DNA of 64,000 bases from Streptomyces sp. AM 4-1-1 (lineage in GTDB: Bacteria; Actinomycetota; Actinomycetes; Streptomycetales; Streptomycetaceae): assembly GCF_029167625.1 (NCBI RefSeq), contig NZ_CP119145.1, positions 1,798,001-1,862,000 of the forward strand, given 5' to 3'. Both the position numbers and the translations under genes were made by a program. Of this stretch, positions 35,033 through 44,666 are shown piece by piece (position 1 is the stretch's first letter; every line of letters starts with the position of its first letter). Below the pieces are notes generated by a model. It was not told the origin of the DNA. It made no database searches and saw only the letters and a program-made list of their open reading frames with translations.

Positions 35033-36181
35033 TCAGCCGCCCGAGGTGTCCAGCTCCGCGTCCGCGCTCACGCAGGCACTGTCGAACGGGTCCTTCAGCC
35101 AGCCGTCCGGCAGCACGACCCGGTTGTTGCCCGAGGTCCGTCCGCGCGGTCCGTCCGCGCCGTCCGGCCACGGCTGGTCCAGGTCCAGCTCGCTCAACTG
35201 AGCGCCCAGCTCGTCCAGCGACGAGGTGACCGCCAGCTTCTTGCGCATCTCGGAGCCGACCGCGAAGCCCTTGAGGTACCAGGCCACGTGCTTGCGGAAG
35301 TCGATCACTCCGCGCCTCTCGTCGCCGATCCACTCGCCCAGCAGCGTCGCGTGCCGCAGCATGACGGCCGCCACCTCGCGCAGCGGCGGGGCCTGCCGGG
35401 TCCCGGTCCCCTCGAAGGCGCTCACCAGGTCGCCGAAGAGCCAGGGCCGCCCCAGACAGCCCCGCCCCACGACGACGCCGTCGCAGCCGGTCTCGCGCAT
35501 CATCCGGTGGGCGTCGTCGGCGCACCAGATGTCGCCGTTGCCGAGGACCGGGATCTCCGGCACGTGCTCCTTGAGCCGGGCGATGGCCTCCCAGTCGGCC
35601 GTGCCGCCGTAGTGCTGGGCCGCCGTCCTGCCGTGCAGCGCCACGGCCGTGACGCCCTCCTCCACGGCGATCCGGCCCGCGTCCAGATAGGTGAGGTGGT
35701 CGTCGTCGATGCCCTTGCGCATCTTGATGGTGACCGGGACGTCCCCCGCGTGCGAGACGGCCTCGCGCAGGATCGCCCGCAGCAGCGGCCTCTTGTACGG
35801 CAGTGCCGAGCCGCCGCCCTTGCGGGTCACCTTCGGGACCGGGCAGCCGAAGTTCAGGTCGATGTGGTCGGCCAGGCCCTCGTCCACGATCATGCGGACG
35901 GCCTCGCCGACGGTCACCGGGTCGACGCCGTAGAGCTGGATCGAGCGCGGGGTCTCGGTCGCGTCGAACCGGATGAGCTGCATGGTCTTCTCGTTGCGCT
36001 CGACCAGGGCCCGCGTCGTGATCATCTCGCTGACGAACAGCCCCTTCCCGCCGGAGAACTCACGGCACAGGGTGCGGAACGGGGCGTTGGTGATACCGGC
36101 CATGGGGGCGAGCACCACCGGCGGCTGCACGGTGTGCGGGCCGATCCGGAGCAGCGGGAGGGAGGGGGCGAGCGTGGTCAT
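35033..36181 (-). CDS. dus: tRNA-dihydrouridine synthase
   Basis: FMN enzyme of 382 residues that reduces uridines in the D-loop of tRNA with NADPH. The TIM barrel begins VVLAPMAGITNAPFR; the catalytic Cys lies in DLNFGCPVPKVTRKGGGSAL; EGVTAVALHGRTAAQHYGG and VLGNGDIW plus CDGVVVGRGCLGRPWLF bind FMN. The C-terminal helical domain binds tRNA. Actinobacteria usually have a single DusB-like enzyme. The ATG at 36181 has GGGGGA just upstream, at a rather short distance. It stands alone, with a 260-base gap of short repeats before the next gene. Confidence 0.94.
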   Translation of the reverse strand: MTTLAPSLPLLRIGPHTVQPPVVLAPMAGITNAPFRTLCREFSGGKGLFVSEMITTRALVERNEKTMQLIRFDATETPRSIQLYGVDPVTVGEAVRMIVDEGLADHIDLNFGCPVPKVTRKGGGSALPYKRPLLRAILREAVSHAGDVPVTIKMRKGIDDDHLTYLDAGRIAVEEGVTAVALHGRTAAQHYGGTADWEAIARLKEHVPEIPVLGNGDIWCADDAHRMMRETGCDGVVVGRGCLGRPWLFGDLVSAFEGTGTRQAPPLREVAAVMLRHATLLGEWIGDERRGVIDFRKHVAWYLKGFAVGSEMRKKLAVTSSLDELGAQLSELDLDQPWPDGADGPRGRTSGNNRVVLPDGWLKDPFDSACVSADAELDTSGG

Positions 36182-36349
36182 TCCCCCATTGTCGCGTACG
36201 CCGAAAGTTCGCCGCGTACGCGTGGAGCCCCCGTCGCGTACACCTGAGGCGGGTCGCGACCCGAAACCCGACGCGGGCGCCGCCTGAGGCTCCCCACGTA
36301 CGCCCTCCGAGCCCTCCCGACCCACCCGGCCTCCCCGACCTTCCCGACC

Positions 36350-36463
36350 TTCCCGACCCGCCGTCCCGTCCCGTCCGGCCCGCGCTCAGTCCCCGGTCTC
36401 GCCGACCTTCCCGACCCGCCTTCCCGTCCCGTCCGGCCCGCGCTCAGTCCCCGGTCTCGCCGA
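36350..36463. repeat. 58-bp tandem duplication at the 3' end of the XRE regulator gene
   Basis: The 56 bases at 36350-36405 recur at 36408-36463 with one visible difference (CCGTCC against CCTTCC near the middle). The right copy contains the last codons of the regulator gene (GETGD and stop at 36444); the left copy repeats that stop region outside the gene. The duplication therefore copied the gene end outward without changing the protein. Confidence 0.85.
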
Positions 36464-37424
36464 TCGCCAGCGCCAGCAAGCGCTCCAGCCGCTCCCTGGT
36501 CCGCTCGTCGGCGGGCACGTACGTCACCATGCGCGGCCCCGCGGAAGGACCCAGCCAGAAGTCGGTGTGGTCGAGGTGAAGCAGCCCCACACCGGCGTTG
36601 CGGAAGTGCTTGGTCGGGCCGCCCTGTCCCACCACTTCGTGCCGCGCCCAGACCTCGCGGAACTCGGGCGATGCCGCCTCCAGCCGTCCGAGGAGGGCTT
36701 TCCAGGCGGGCTCGGCGAGGTGACCGGCCATGGCGGCCCGGAACTTGGCGGTCATCAGCCGGTGCATCGCGGGGAGGTCGACGACGGACTCGCGCCAGTC
36801 CTGGTGGGTGTACGACAGGATCAGGCAGTTGCGGTCCTCGGGGGCGACCGCGTCCAGGTCGCAGAGCAGCCGACCGTAGGTGCGGTTGTACGCGAGGATG
36901 TCGTACCGGCTGTTCTGCACGCAGGCCGGAAACGGTTCCAGTCGCCTCAGCGTCTGCCGCAGCGCCGGGGTGATGCTGGGGCACTGCGTGCCAGGGGCGG
37001 GGTCGACGGCGCCCGAGAGCGAGAAGAGGTGCGAGCGCTCGCTGCGGTCGAGGAGCAGCGCGCGGGCGAGGGAGTCGAGGACCTGCGGCGAGACCTGGAT
37101 GTCTCGGGCCTGTTCCAACCACGTGTACCAGGTGACGCCGACGGCGGAGAGCTGGGCGACCTCCTCCCGGCGCAGGCCGGGGGTGCGCCGGCGTCGCCCC
37201 CGGACGAGGCCGACCTGTTCGGGGGTGATGCGCTCACGGCGGCTGCGCAGGAAGGCCGCCAGTTCGTGCCGCCGGACCTCGGCGTCGGGGACCTCACGCG
37301 CGGGGCCTCCGGACGCGTCGGTGTCGGGTGCCGAGGGTTCCCCGGATGCCTCCGGGGCCCCGGTCCCGCTGTTCGCCGTCGTCCCGCTGTTCGCCATGGT
37401 CCCGCCGGTCGCCGTCATCGTCAT
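36444..37424 (-). CDS. XRE-type helix-turn-helix regulator with MmyB-like ligand domain
   Basis: A 326-residue regulator. After a low-complexity N-terminal tail, the DNA-binding domain reads ELAAFLRSRRERITPEQVG, RTPGLRREEVAQLSAVGVTWYTWLEQ, the usual signature of this class. The rest is the MmyB-like ligand-binding domain with LEPFPACVQNSRYDILAYN, VVGQGGPTKHFRNAGVGLL and LDHTDFWLG. Relatives bind fatty-acid-like or other small ligands and control neighbouring dehydrogenase or efflux genes. It is divergent from an MFS efflux gene, with two CTGGTACCAG sites between them. ATG 37424 is preferred; ATG 37397 is a possible later start. Confidence 0.88.
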   Translation of the reverse strand: MTMTATGGTMANSGTTANSGTGAPEASGEPSAPDTDASGGPAREVPDAEVRRHELAAFLRSRRERITPEQVGLVRGRRRRTPGLRREEVAQLSAVGVTWYTWLEQARDIQVSPQVLDSLARALLLDRSERSHLFSLSGAVDPAPGTQCPSITPALRQTLRRLEPFPACVQNSRYDILAYNRTYGRLLCDLDAVAPEDRNCLILSYTHQDWRESVVDLPAMHRLMTAKFRAAMAGHLAEPAWKALLGRLEAASPEFREVWARHEVVGQGGPTKHFRNAGVGLLHLDHTDFWLGPSAGPRMVTYVPADERTRERLERLLALAIGETGD

Positions 37425-37466
37425 GCCCCCAGAGTGCCGAACGGCCCGGCGGTGTGCCAGGTACTG

Positions 37467-37498
37467 CTGGTACCAGCATGAGAAGACTCTGGTACCAG
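37467..37498. promoter_or_regulatory. Twin CTGGTACCAG operators in the regulator/MFS gap
   Basis: The perfect 10-bp palindrome CTGGTACCAG occurs at 37467-37476 and 37489-37498, with centres 22 bases apart, i.e. two helical turns, so that two dimers would bind the same face. A third GGTAC core lies at 37460-37464. Placed between two divergent genes, this is very likely the operator of the XRE regulator. Confidence 0.7.
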
Positions 37499-37525
37499 GC
37501 TGGGGGCTGGACGATCCTCGTGGTC

Positions 37526-39046
37526 GTGAACGATTCCACCGCACTGACCACGGCCTCATCCACTCCCCCGGTCTCCCCGTCCACCGAACCCCCGTACCCG
37601 CGATCCCCGTACCCGGAATCCCGGGGCGAGCGCCATGATCACCGCGCGCCCGTGCTCGGCACGCTCGGGCTGTTCACCGTGCTGCTCGGCGCCGCGCTGC
37701 CGCTCGTGGACTTCTTCATAGTGAACGTCGCCCTGCCCACCATCGACCACGATCTGGCCGCGGGCCCCGCCCTGTTGGAGCTGGTCGTGGCGGGCTACGG
37801 CCTCGCGTACGCCGTACTGCTGGTCCTGGGCGGCCGGCTCGGCGACATGGCGGGGCGGCGCAGACTCTTCCTGATCGGGATGGCCGCCTTCGGCCTCACC
37901 TCGCTCGCCTGCGGGCTCGCCCCCGACGCCTGGTCCCTGGTGGGGGCCCGGGTCGCACAGGGCGCGGCGGCGGCCCTGATGCTGCCGCAGGTGCTTGCCA
38001 CCATCCAGTCGGCGACCGCCGGGCACCGGCGTGCCCGTGCGATGAGCCTGTACGGGGCGACCGCCGGGCTCTCCATGGTCGCGGGCCAGATGCTCGGCGG
38101 GGTCCTGGTCGCCGCCGCGCCGCTGTCCTCGGTGTTCGGCGACAGCGCGGGCTGGCGCTCGATCTTCCTGGTGAACGTGCCGGTGGCGGCGGTCGGTCTG
38201 GTGCTCGCCGTCAGTACCGTGCCGGAGACCCGCTCGGACCGGCCCGCGCCGGTCGATGTGCGCGGCACGCTGCTGCTGGCGGCGTCGCTGGTGACGCTGC
38301 TCGCGCCGCTCACCGAGGGGCGGGCGGCGGGCTGGCCGCTGTGGACGTGGATCTCGCTCGGTCTGTTCCCGTTCGCCGCGGTGGCGTTCTACCGGGTCGA
38401 GCGGCGGGCGGACCGGCTCGGACGGACCCCGTTGGTCCCGCCGAGCCTGCTGCGGCTGGACTCGCTGCGCCATGGGCTGGGTCTCCTGGTGCCGTTCTCG
38501 GTCGGCTTCGGCGGTTTCATGTTCGTCATCGCCGTGGCGCTCCAGCAGGGGCTGGCGATGAGTCCGGCCATGGCGGGACTGTCGATGACACCGATGGCGG
38601 TGGCGTTCTTCGGGGCGTCGCTGGCCGGTCCCCGGCTGATCCGCCGCCACGGCAGCCGGGTCGTGACGGCGGGCGCGCTGGTCCAGGGCGTGGGGGTGGC
38701 CGTGCTCGCGCTGACCGTGTGGCGTGGCTGGCCGGGCCTGGGGCTGTGGGAGCTGCTGCCGGGCATCGCGATCGCCGGGCTCGGGCAGGGGCTCCAACTG
38801 CCGGTGCTCTTCCGGATCGTGCTCTCGGACGTGCCGTCCGAGCGGGCCGGGTTGGGCGGCGGGGTGATGACGACGACGCAGCAGGCGTCGCTGGCCCTGG
38901 GGGTGGCGACGCTGGGCACGCTGTTCCTGGCGCTGGTGCCCGGCGCGGGGATGCGGGACGCGCTGTCCGTGACGCTGCTGGCGCAGTTGGCGGCGATCGC
39001 CCTGACGGCGTCGCTGAGCCTGCGGCTGCCGCGCGCCGTGTCGTGA
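37526..39046 (+). CDS. MFS efflux transporter, DHA2 (EmrB/QacA-like) family
   Basis: About 506 residues with 14 membrane segments. Recognisable motifs are LPLVDFFIVNVALPTIDHDL (helix 1), GGRLGDMAGRRRLFLIG (motif A), ARVAQGAAAALMLPQVLATI, and GMSLYGATAGLSMVAGQMLGGVL-like motif C in RAMSLYGATAGLSMVAGQ. Proton-driven export of drugs or secondary metabolites is the expected role. It is divergent from the XRE regulator that probably represses it. The exact start is uncertain: GTG 37526 is used, but GTG 37520 also works, and starts upstream of the operators are excluded. A 19-bp hairpin ends the unit. Confidence 0.9.
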   Translation: MNDSTALTTASSTPPVSPSTEPPYPRSPYPESRGERHDHRAPVLGTLGLFTVLLGAALPLVDFFIVNVALPTIDHDLAAGPALLELVVAGYGLAYAVLLVLGGRLGDMAGRRRLFLIGMAAFGLTSLACGLAPDAWSLVGARVAQGAAAALMLPQVLATIQSATAGHRRARAMSLYGATAGLSMVAGQMLGGVLVAAAPLSSVFGDSAGWRSIFLVNVPVAAVGLVLAVSTVPETRSDRPAPVDVRGTLLLAASLVTLLAPLTEGRAAGWPLWTWISLGLFPFAAVAFYRVERRADRLGRTPLVPPSLLRLDSLRHGLGLLVPFSVGFGGFMFVIAVALQQGLAMSPAMAGLSMTPMAVAFFGASLAGPRLIRRHGSRVVTAGALVQGVGVAVLALTVWRGWPGLGLWELLPGIAIAGLGQGLQLPVLFRIVLSDVPSERAGLGGGVMTTTQQASLALGVATLGTLFLALVPGAGMRDALSVTLLAQLAAIALTASLSLRLPRAVS

Positions 39047-39091
39047 CAGCGACGCGGGACGCCGGCTCGACATCCCCCGGAACGGACGAAG

Positions 39092-39139
39092 GGCAGGGTC
39101 CGGCCGCCCCGCGAAGCACGGGGGCGGCCGGACCCTGCC
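39092..39139. terminator. 19-bp perfect hairpin, bidirectional terminator
   Basis: GGCAGGGTCCGGCCGCCCC (39092-39110) and its exact complement at 39121-39139 flank a 10-base loop. It lies between the convergent MFS and DUF6243 genes and can end both transcripts. Confidence 0.85.
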
Positions 39140-39169
39140 GAACGAAAGGCCCTGGTGCCGCTCCCGGCA

Positions 39170-39388
39170 CTAGCTCCGGGGCGCGGACTCCGGCCCGGCC
39201 GAGTCGTCGCCCTGGGCGGGCGTCGCGGACTGCGCGCGCTCACGCATCTTGCGTACCAGCTCCTGCTTCTGGTCGGCCGCGTTCATGCGGTCGGCGTTGC
39301 GCTCGGGGCCCGCGCCCTGCTGTTCGGCGCGGGACAGCTTCTTGCGCTGTCCTCCGACACCGAGGAGGTTGTTGCGGCTCTTGGCCAC
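39170..39388 (-). CDS. DUF6243 family small protein
   Basis: A 72-residue basic, soluble, probably helical protein starting VAKSRNNLLGVGGQRKKLSRAE and rich in Gln, Arg and Ala; the middle reads ADQKQELVRKMRERA. The family is common in streptomycetes, with unknown function. GTG 39388 is supported by GGGAGAA 7 bases upstream; a longer in-frame version is not protein-like. Transcription converges with the MFS gene. Confidence 0.75.
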   Translation of the reverse strand: MAKSRNNLLGVGGQRKKLSRAEQQGAGPERNADRMNAADQKQELVRKMRERAQSATPAQGDDSAGPESAPRS

Positions 39389-39600
39389 GGAGTTCTCCCA
39401 TCGTGGTGAGACCTGAGGTCTGAGGTGATCCGGAAACGAACCGTCGGGCGGCGGGTGGTCGGACCCGCCGCGCACTCACTCGTAGATCTGGAAGAACGAA
39501 GACATGCCGGAAACCGTACCCCGGGCCGATGGCGCCGGGCACCCACTTTTCCGGCCCGGCGGCCGGGCCGGTCCCGGCCGCCGCCGGCCGGAGCGCACGA

Positions 39601-39638
39601 CGAGGCCCCCGGCTCCGGGACCGGAACCGGGGGCCTCG
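39601..39638. terminator. 12-bp hairpin after glyS
   Basis: CGAGGCCCCCGG (39601-39612) pairs with CCGGGGGCCTCG (39627-39638) over a 14-base loop, about 65 bases downstream of the minus-strand glyS stop. Confidence 0.75.
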
Positions 39639-39702
39639 CTCTCCTGATCGACCGGTATCAGCGGATGATCAGTGGGTGATCGGCGGGATCAGCCCGAACG
39701 GC

Positions 39703-41085
<1,383 letters not shown>

Positions 41086-41202
41086 GGTGCTCTCTTCATT
41101 ACGACGACGACGAACGCGAAGCCTTCAGATTACCGGCGGGCGCACCCTTTGGATCAAATCGGTTGGCGGTCAGAGGGTCATCCGAGCATCTCATCATCCT
41201 TG

Positions 41203-41240
41203 TTGACAATCGTTTCCATTTTTGTTGAAAATGAGTGTCA
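41203..41240 (+). promoter_or_regulatory. znuA promoter covered by two Zur boxes
   Basis: TGACAATCGTTTCCA (41204-41218) and TGAAAATGAGTGTCA (41226-41240) both fit the TGNNANNNNNTNNCA pattern known for Streptomyces Zur sites. The first overlaps a perfect TTGACA -35 (41203-41208), the second a GAAAAT -10-like hexamer (41227-41232) 18 bases downstream. Transcription would start at about 41239-41241, on the znuA ATG. Zinc-loaded Zur bound here would block the promoter completely. Confidence 0.85.
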
Positions 41241-42217
41241 TGAACGTACGACGCCTCATACCCCTCGCCGCCGTCTCCGGAGCGGTCGCCCTCGGTCTCA
41301 CGGCCGTCTCCGCCTGCTCCTCCGGCACCGCGGGGGACGATCACAGGAGCGGCGACAAACTGGCCGTGGTGGCGTCCTTCTACCCGATGCAGTTCCTGGC
41401 CGAGGAGATCGGCGGGAAGCACGTCTCCGTCACCGCGCTGACCAAGCCGGGCGTCGAGCCGCACGATCTGGAGCTGTCCCCCCGGCAGATCGGCGGGCTG
41501 AGCGACGCCGACTACATCCTCTACCTCAGGGGCCTCCAGCCCGCCGTCGACGACGCGGTCGAGCAGTCCGGGGCCCGGCACGCGGTCGACGCCGCGAAGT
41601 TCACCACGCTGGAGAACCACGGCGCGGAGGTCGACGGCGGCGGGGACGAGCACGCGCACGACGGCGGACACGACGAACACGACCACGGCGGGTCCGGCGC
41701 CGACCCGCACATCTGGCTGGACCCGGTGAAGTACGCCGAGGTCGCCAAGGGGGTCGGCACGTCCCTGGAGAAGGCCGACCCGGACCACGCCGCCGACTAC
41801 CGCGAGAACACCGACGCCCTGGTCGGACGCCTCGGCGCCCTCGACACGGCGTACCGTACGGGGCTGAGGAACACCACCACCAAGACCTTCATCACCACCC
41901 ACTCCGCCTTCGGCTACCTCGCCGAGCGGTACGGGCTGAAGCAGGAGGGCATCGCCGGTCTCGACCCCGAGGCCGAGCCGAGCCCCGCCCGGATCAAGGA
42001 GATCCAGGCGGTCGCGAAGCGGGACAGGGCGAGCACCGTCTTCTTCGAAGCACTCGCCAGTGACAAGACCGCCAAGACCCTCGCGGGGGACACCGGGCTG
42101 CGGACCGATGTCCTCGACCCGCTGGAGGGAATCACGGACGCGTCCCACGGCGATGACTACATCGAGGTCATGGAGTCCAACCTCGCCGCGCTGCGGAAGG
42201 CACTCGGCGCGAAGTGA
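41240..42217 (+). CDS. znuA: Zinc ABC transporter, substrate-binding lipoprotein
   Basis: Captures zinc outside the membrane for the ZnuCB transporter. The 325-residue protein has a lipoprotein signal (MNVRRLIPL ... LTAVSAC, lipid Cys at about 26), the fold start VVASFYPMQFLAEEIGG, a His of PGVEPHDLELSP, a His/Asp/Gly-rich loop (DEHAHDGGHDEHDHG, about 138-152) typical of zinc-binding ZnuA, PHIWLDP, and THSAFGYLAERYGL. ATG 41240 is chosen because the promoter places the transcript start there; ATG 41231 lies inside the -10 region. It heads the znuA-znuC-znuB-zur cluster. Confidence 0.95.
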   Translation: MNVRRLIPLAAVSGAVALGLTAVSACSSGTAGDDHRSGDKLAVVASFYPMQFLAEEIGGKHVSVTALTKPGVEPHDLELSPRQIGGLSDADYILYLRGLQPAVDDAVEQSGARHAVDAAKFTTLENHGAEVDGGGDEHAHDGGHDEHDHGGSGADPHIWLDPVKYAEVAKGVGTSLEKADPDHAADYRENTDALVGRLGALDTAYRTGLRNTTTKTFITTHSAFGYLAERYGLKQEGIAGLDPEAEPSPARIKEIQAVAKRDRASTVFFEALASDKTAKTLAGDTGLRTDVLDPLEGITDASHGDDYIEVMESNLAALRKALGAK

Positions 42218-42249
42218 CTCACGTATCAGCGGTGACTCACGCATCAGCA
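42214..42249 (+). repeat. 18-bp direct repeat between znuA and znuC
   Basis: GTGACTCACGTATCAGCG (42214-42231) is followed at once by GTGACTCACGCATCAGCA (42232-42249), differing at two positions. The first copy contains the znuA stop. Both offer in-frame GTG starts for znuC, but only the later ATG 42265 has a ribosome site. Confidence 0.8.
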
Positions 42250-42264
42250 GTAACGGAGGCACTC

Positions 42265-43167
42265 ATGCCCGAGCCCACCACCCTCGAACCCACGTCCACA
42301 CCGGACCCCCCGCCCGCCCGGCAGGCACCCCCCGGTACCACCGACCCCACCGGTACCGGTGCCACGCCCGAGTCCGGCCCCGACCCCCTCCTGGCCACCG
42401 GTCACCGCGGCGACCCGGTGATCGCCGTGCGGGGCGCGACCGCCACGCTCGGCGCCCGACCCGTGCTGCGCGGCGTCGACTTCACCGTCAACCGCGGCGA
42501 GGTCGTCGCCCTGCTCGGCGCCAACGGCTCCGGCAAGTCGACGGCCGTGCGCTCGGTCATCGGCCAGGTCCAGCTGACCGGCGGCGCGATCGAGCTGTTC
42601 GCCACCCCGCTGCGCCGCTTCCGGTCCTGGGCACGGGTCGGTTACGTACCGCAGCGCACCACCGCCGCGTCCGGCGTCCCCGCGACCATCCGCGAGGTGG
42701 TCTCGTCCGGCCGGCTGTCCCGCACCCGGCTGCGGTGGCCGGGCAAGGCGGACCGGGCCGCCGTCCAGCGGGCCATCGAGCTGGTCGGACTCGCCGACCG
42801 GGCGGGCGACTCCGTGGACACCCTGTCCGGAGGGCAGCACCAGCGCGTCCTGATCGCGCGGGCGCTCGCCGCCGAACCGGAGCTCCTGATCATGGACGAG
42901 CCGATGGCGGGCGTCGACCTGCACAGCCAGGAAATCCTCGCCACCACCCTGCGCGAGCAGGTCGCGGCGGGCACCACGGTGCTGCTCGTCCTGCACGAGC
43001 TGGGCCCGCTGGAGCCTCTGATCGACCGGGCCGTGGTGCTGCGCGACGGCTGCGTGATGCACGACGGACCGCCCCCGAAGGCCGTCGGCCAGCACGCGCT
43101 GCCCGGCCACGACCACGTACACCCCCACGCGGCTTCCGAGCCCGCCCGGACCGGACTGCTGAGCTGA
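42265..43167 (+). CDS. znuC: Zinc ABC transporter, ATP-binding protein
   Basis: A 300-residue ATPase that powers zinc import. A 45-residue Pro/Thr-rich N-terminal tail, longer than usual, precedes the ATPase core: LLGANGSGKST (Walker A), VGYVPQRTTAASGVPATIREVV (Q loop region), TLSGGQHQRVLIARAL (signature) and LLIMDEPMAGVDLHS (Walker B and D loop), then VLHELGPLE (switch His). The C-terminus has a small His cluster (GHDHVHPHAA). ATG 42265 has AACGGAGG about 7 bases upstream. znuB starts 2 bases after its stop. Confidence 0.94.
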   Translation: MPEPTTLEPTSTPDPPPARQAPPGTTDPTGTGATPESGPDPLLATGHRGDPVIAVRGATATLGARPVLRGVDFTVNRGEVVALLGANGSGKSTAVRSVIGQVQLTGGAIELFATPLRRFRSWARVGYVPQRTTAASGVPATIREVVSSGRLSRTRLRWPGKADRAAVQRAIELVGLADRAGDSVDTLSGGQHQRVLIARALAAEPELLIMDEPMAGVDLHSQEILATTLREQVAAGTTVLLVLHELGPLEPLIDRAVVLRDGCVMHDGPPPKAVGQHALPGHDHVHPHAASEPARTGLLS

Positions 43168-43169
43168 CC

Positions 43170-44063
43170 ATGGAATTCCTCCAGCCCCCCTTCATGCAGC
43201 GGGCCCTGATCGCCGCCGTGCTGGTCGGCGTCATCGCCCCCGCCGTCGGCATCTATCTCGTGCAGCGCCGCCAGGCCCTGATGGGCGACGGCATCGGCCA
43301 CATCGCGATGACCGGCGTCGGACTCGGCTTCCTGCTCTCCACCAGCCCGGTGTGGATGGCGACGGCCGTCGCGGTGGCCGGCGCGATCACGATGGAACTG
43401 ATCCGCTGGTACGGACGCACCCGCGGCGACGTCGCGCTGGCCATGCTCTTCTACGGCGGTATGGCGGGCGGTGTGCTGCTGATCAACCTCTCCGACACCG
43501 GCTCCAACGCCAAGCTGAGCTCGTACCTCTTCGGCTCGCTCTCGACGGTCTCGCCCGGGGACATCACCGCGATCTGCCTGCTGGCCGCCTTCGTGCTGCT
43601 GGTCACCCTGGGCCTGCGGCGGCAGTTGTTCGCGATCAGCCAGGACGAGGAGTTCGCGCGGGTCACCGGGCTGCCGGTGCGCGCGCTGAACCTGCTGATC
43701 GCGGTGACGGCCGCGGTCACCGTCACCGTCGCGATGCGGGTCGTCGGCCTGTTGCTGGTCAGCGCGCTGATGGTGGTGCCGGTCGCCGCCGCGCAGCAGA
43801 TCACCAAGTCCTTCGCGGTGACGTTCGTGCTCTCCGTGGTCATCGGCACGGCCGTGACCCTGGCCGGCACGGTGACCTCGTACTACCAGGACGTGCCGCC
43901 CGGCGCGACGATCGTGCTGCTGGCCATCGGCGTCTTCGTCGCCCTGACGGCGCTCGCCGCGCCGCTCGCGAGAAGGCGGGCGCGCGCGGGTGAAACGGCC
44001 GGGGAGGAGTGCACCCTGGGGGTACCGGCCCCACGCGCCGGCACGGACGACCTCCGGGTCTGA
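43170..44063 (+). CDS. znuB: Zinc ABC transporter, permease
   Basis: Membrane channel subunit of the zinc importer, 297 residues with about eight membrane helices of the ABC-3 family. Conserved regions are QRALIAAVLVGVIAPAVGIYLVQRRQALMGDGIGHIAM at the start (split here only by the family helix turn), DEEFARVTGLPVRALN and MRVVGLLLVSALMVVPVAAA. The cytoplasmic EAA-like loop contacts ZnuC. It follows the znuC stop by two bases and precedes zur by 65 bases, all on the same strand. Confidence 0.94.
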   Translation: MEFLQPPFMQRALIAAVLVGVIAPAVGIYLVQRRQALMGDGIGHIAMTGVGLGFLLSTSPVWMATAVAVAGAITMELIRWYGRTRGDVALAMLFYGGMAGGVLLINLSDTGSNAKLSSYLFGSLSTVSPGDITAICLLAAFVLLVTLGLRRQLFAISQDEEFARVTGLPVRALNLLIAVTAAVTVTVAMRVVGLLLVSALMVVPVAAAQQITKSFAVTFVLSVVIGTAVTLAGTVTSYYQDVPPGATIVLLAIGVFVALTALAAPLARRRARAGETAGEECTLGVPAPRAGTDDLRV

Positions 44064-44128
44064 CGGTGCCGCCGGGGCGGACTGGCACAATGGCCCGACA
44101 TATGTACGGGCGACACGAGGAGGCTCCT

Positions 44129-44566
44129 GTGGCGACGGCGCCGATCAGTGGTACCAACACAGCCCCGGTACGCGGCCGGTCGACCCGGCAACGAGCGGCG
44201 GTGGCGGCGGCGCTCGACGAGGTGGACGAGTTCCGCAGCGCCCAGGAACTGCACGATGTGCTCAAGCACCGGGGCGACTCGGTCGGACTGACCACCGTCT
44301 ACCGCACACTCCAGTCCCTGGCCGACGCGGGCGAGGTCGACGTCCTGCGCACCGACGAGGGGGAGGCGGTCTACCGCCGCTGCTCGACCGGCGACCACCA
44401 CCATCACCTGGTGTGCCGGGTCTGCGGCAAGGCCGTCGAGGTCGAGGGACCGGCGGTGGAACAGTGGGCGGAGACGATCGCCGCCCAGCACGGCTATGTC
44501 AACGTGGCCCACACGGTGGAGGTCTTCGGCACCTGTGAGGAGTGCGCCAGGACCCCGCGGAGCTGA
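44129..44566 (+). CDS. zur: Zinc uptake regulator Zur (Fur family)
   Basis: Zinc-sensing repressor of 145 residues. The N-terminal winged helix spans about 15-85 (TRQRAAVAAALDEVDEFRSAQELHDVL, GLTTVYRTLQSLADAGEVD). The metal region has DHHHHLVCRVCG and the second pair CEEC near the end, the structural zinc ligands. Zur bound to zinc should repress znuA at the two boxes found upstream, and other zinc genes. GTG 44129 has GAGGAGG 5 bases upstream. The gene may be co-transcribed with znuACB, giving feedback, or have its own promoter in the 65-base gap. Confidence 0.96.
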   Translation: MATAPISGTNTAPVRGRSTRQRAAVAAALDEVDEFRSAQELHDVLKHRGDSVGLTTVYRTLQSLADAGEVDVLRTDEGEAVYRRCSTGDHHHHLVCRVCGKAVEVEGPAVEQWAETIAAQHGYVNVAHTVEVFGTCEECARTPRS

Positions 44567-44608
44567 TCCGGCCCGGCCGGCCGGACGGGAGGCCCCGCCC
44601 CGCGACGA

Positions 44609-44663
44609 CGTACGGCCCCGGGCCGGACCCGCCCCCATGGCGGACCCGGCCCGGGGCCGTACG
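44609..44663. terminator. 18-bp perfect hairpin, bidirectional terminator
   Basis: CGTACGGCCCCGGGCCGG (44609-44626) is complementary to CCGGCCCGGGGCCGTACG (44646-44663), with a 19-base loop. It lies between the convergent zur and YcxB-like genes, ending just 3 bases before the latter's stop codon. Confidence 0.85.
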
Positions 44664-44666
44664 CGT

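Noticed and set aside
39476..39505. Nine-codon minus-strand frame MSSFFQIYE upstream of the DUF6243 gene
   Set aside because: It has an ATG and TGA but no clear ribosome site, repeated codons or downstream attenuator. Conservation would be needed to accept it.
42214..42264. znuC start at GTG 42214 or 42232
   Set aside because: These GTGs lie in the duplicated 18-bp repeat and lack ribosome sites; ATG 42265 has GGAGG at good distance.
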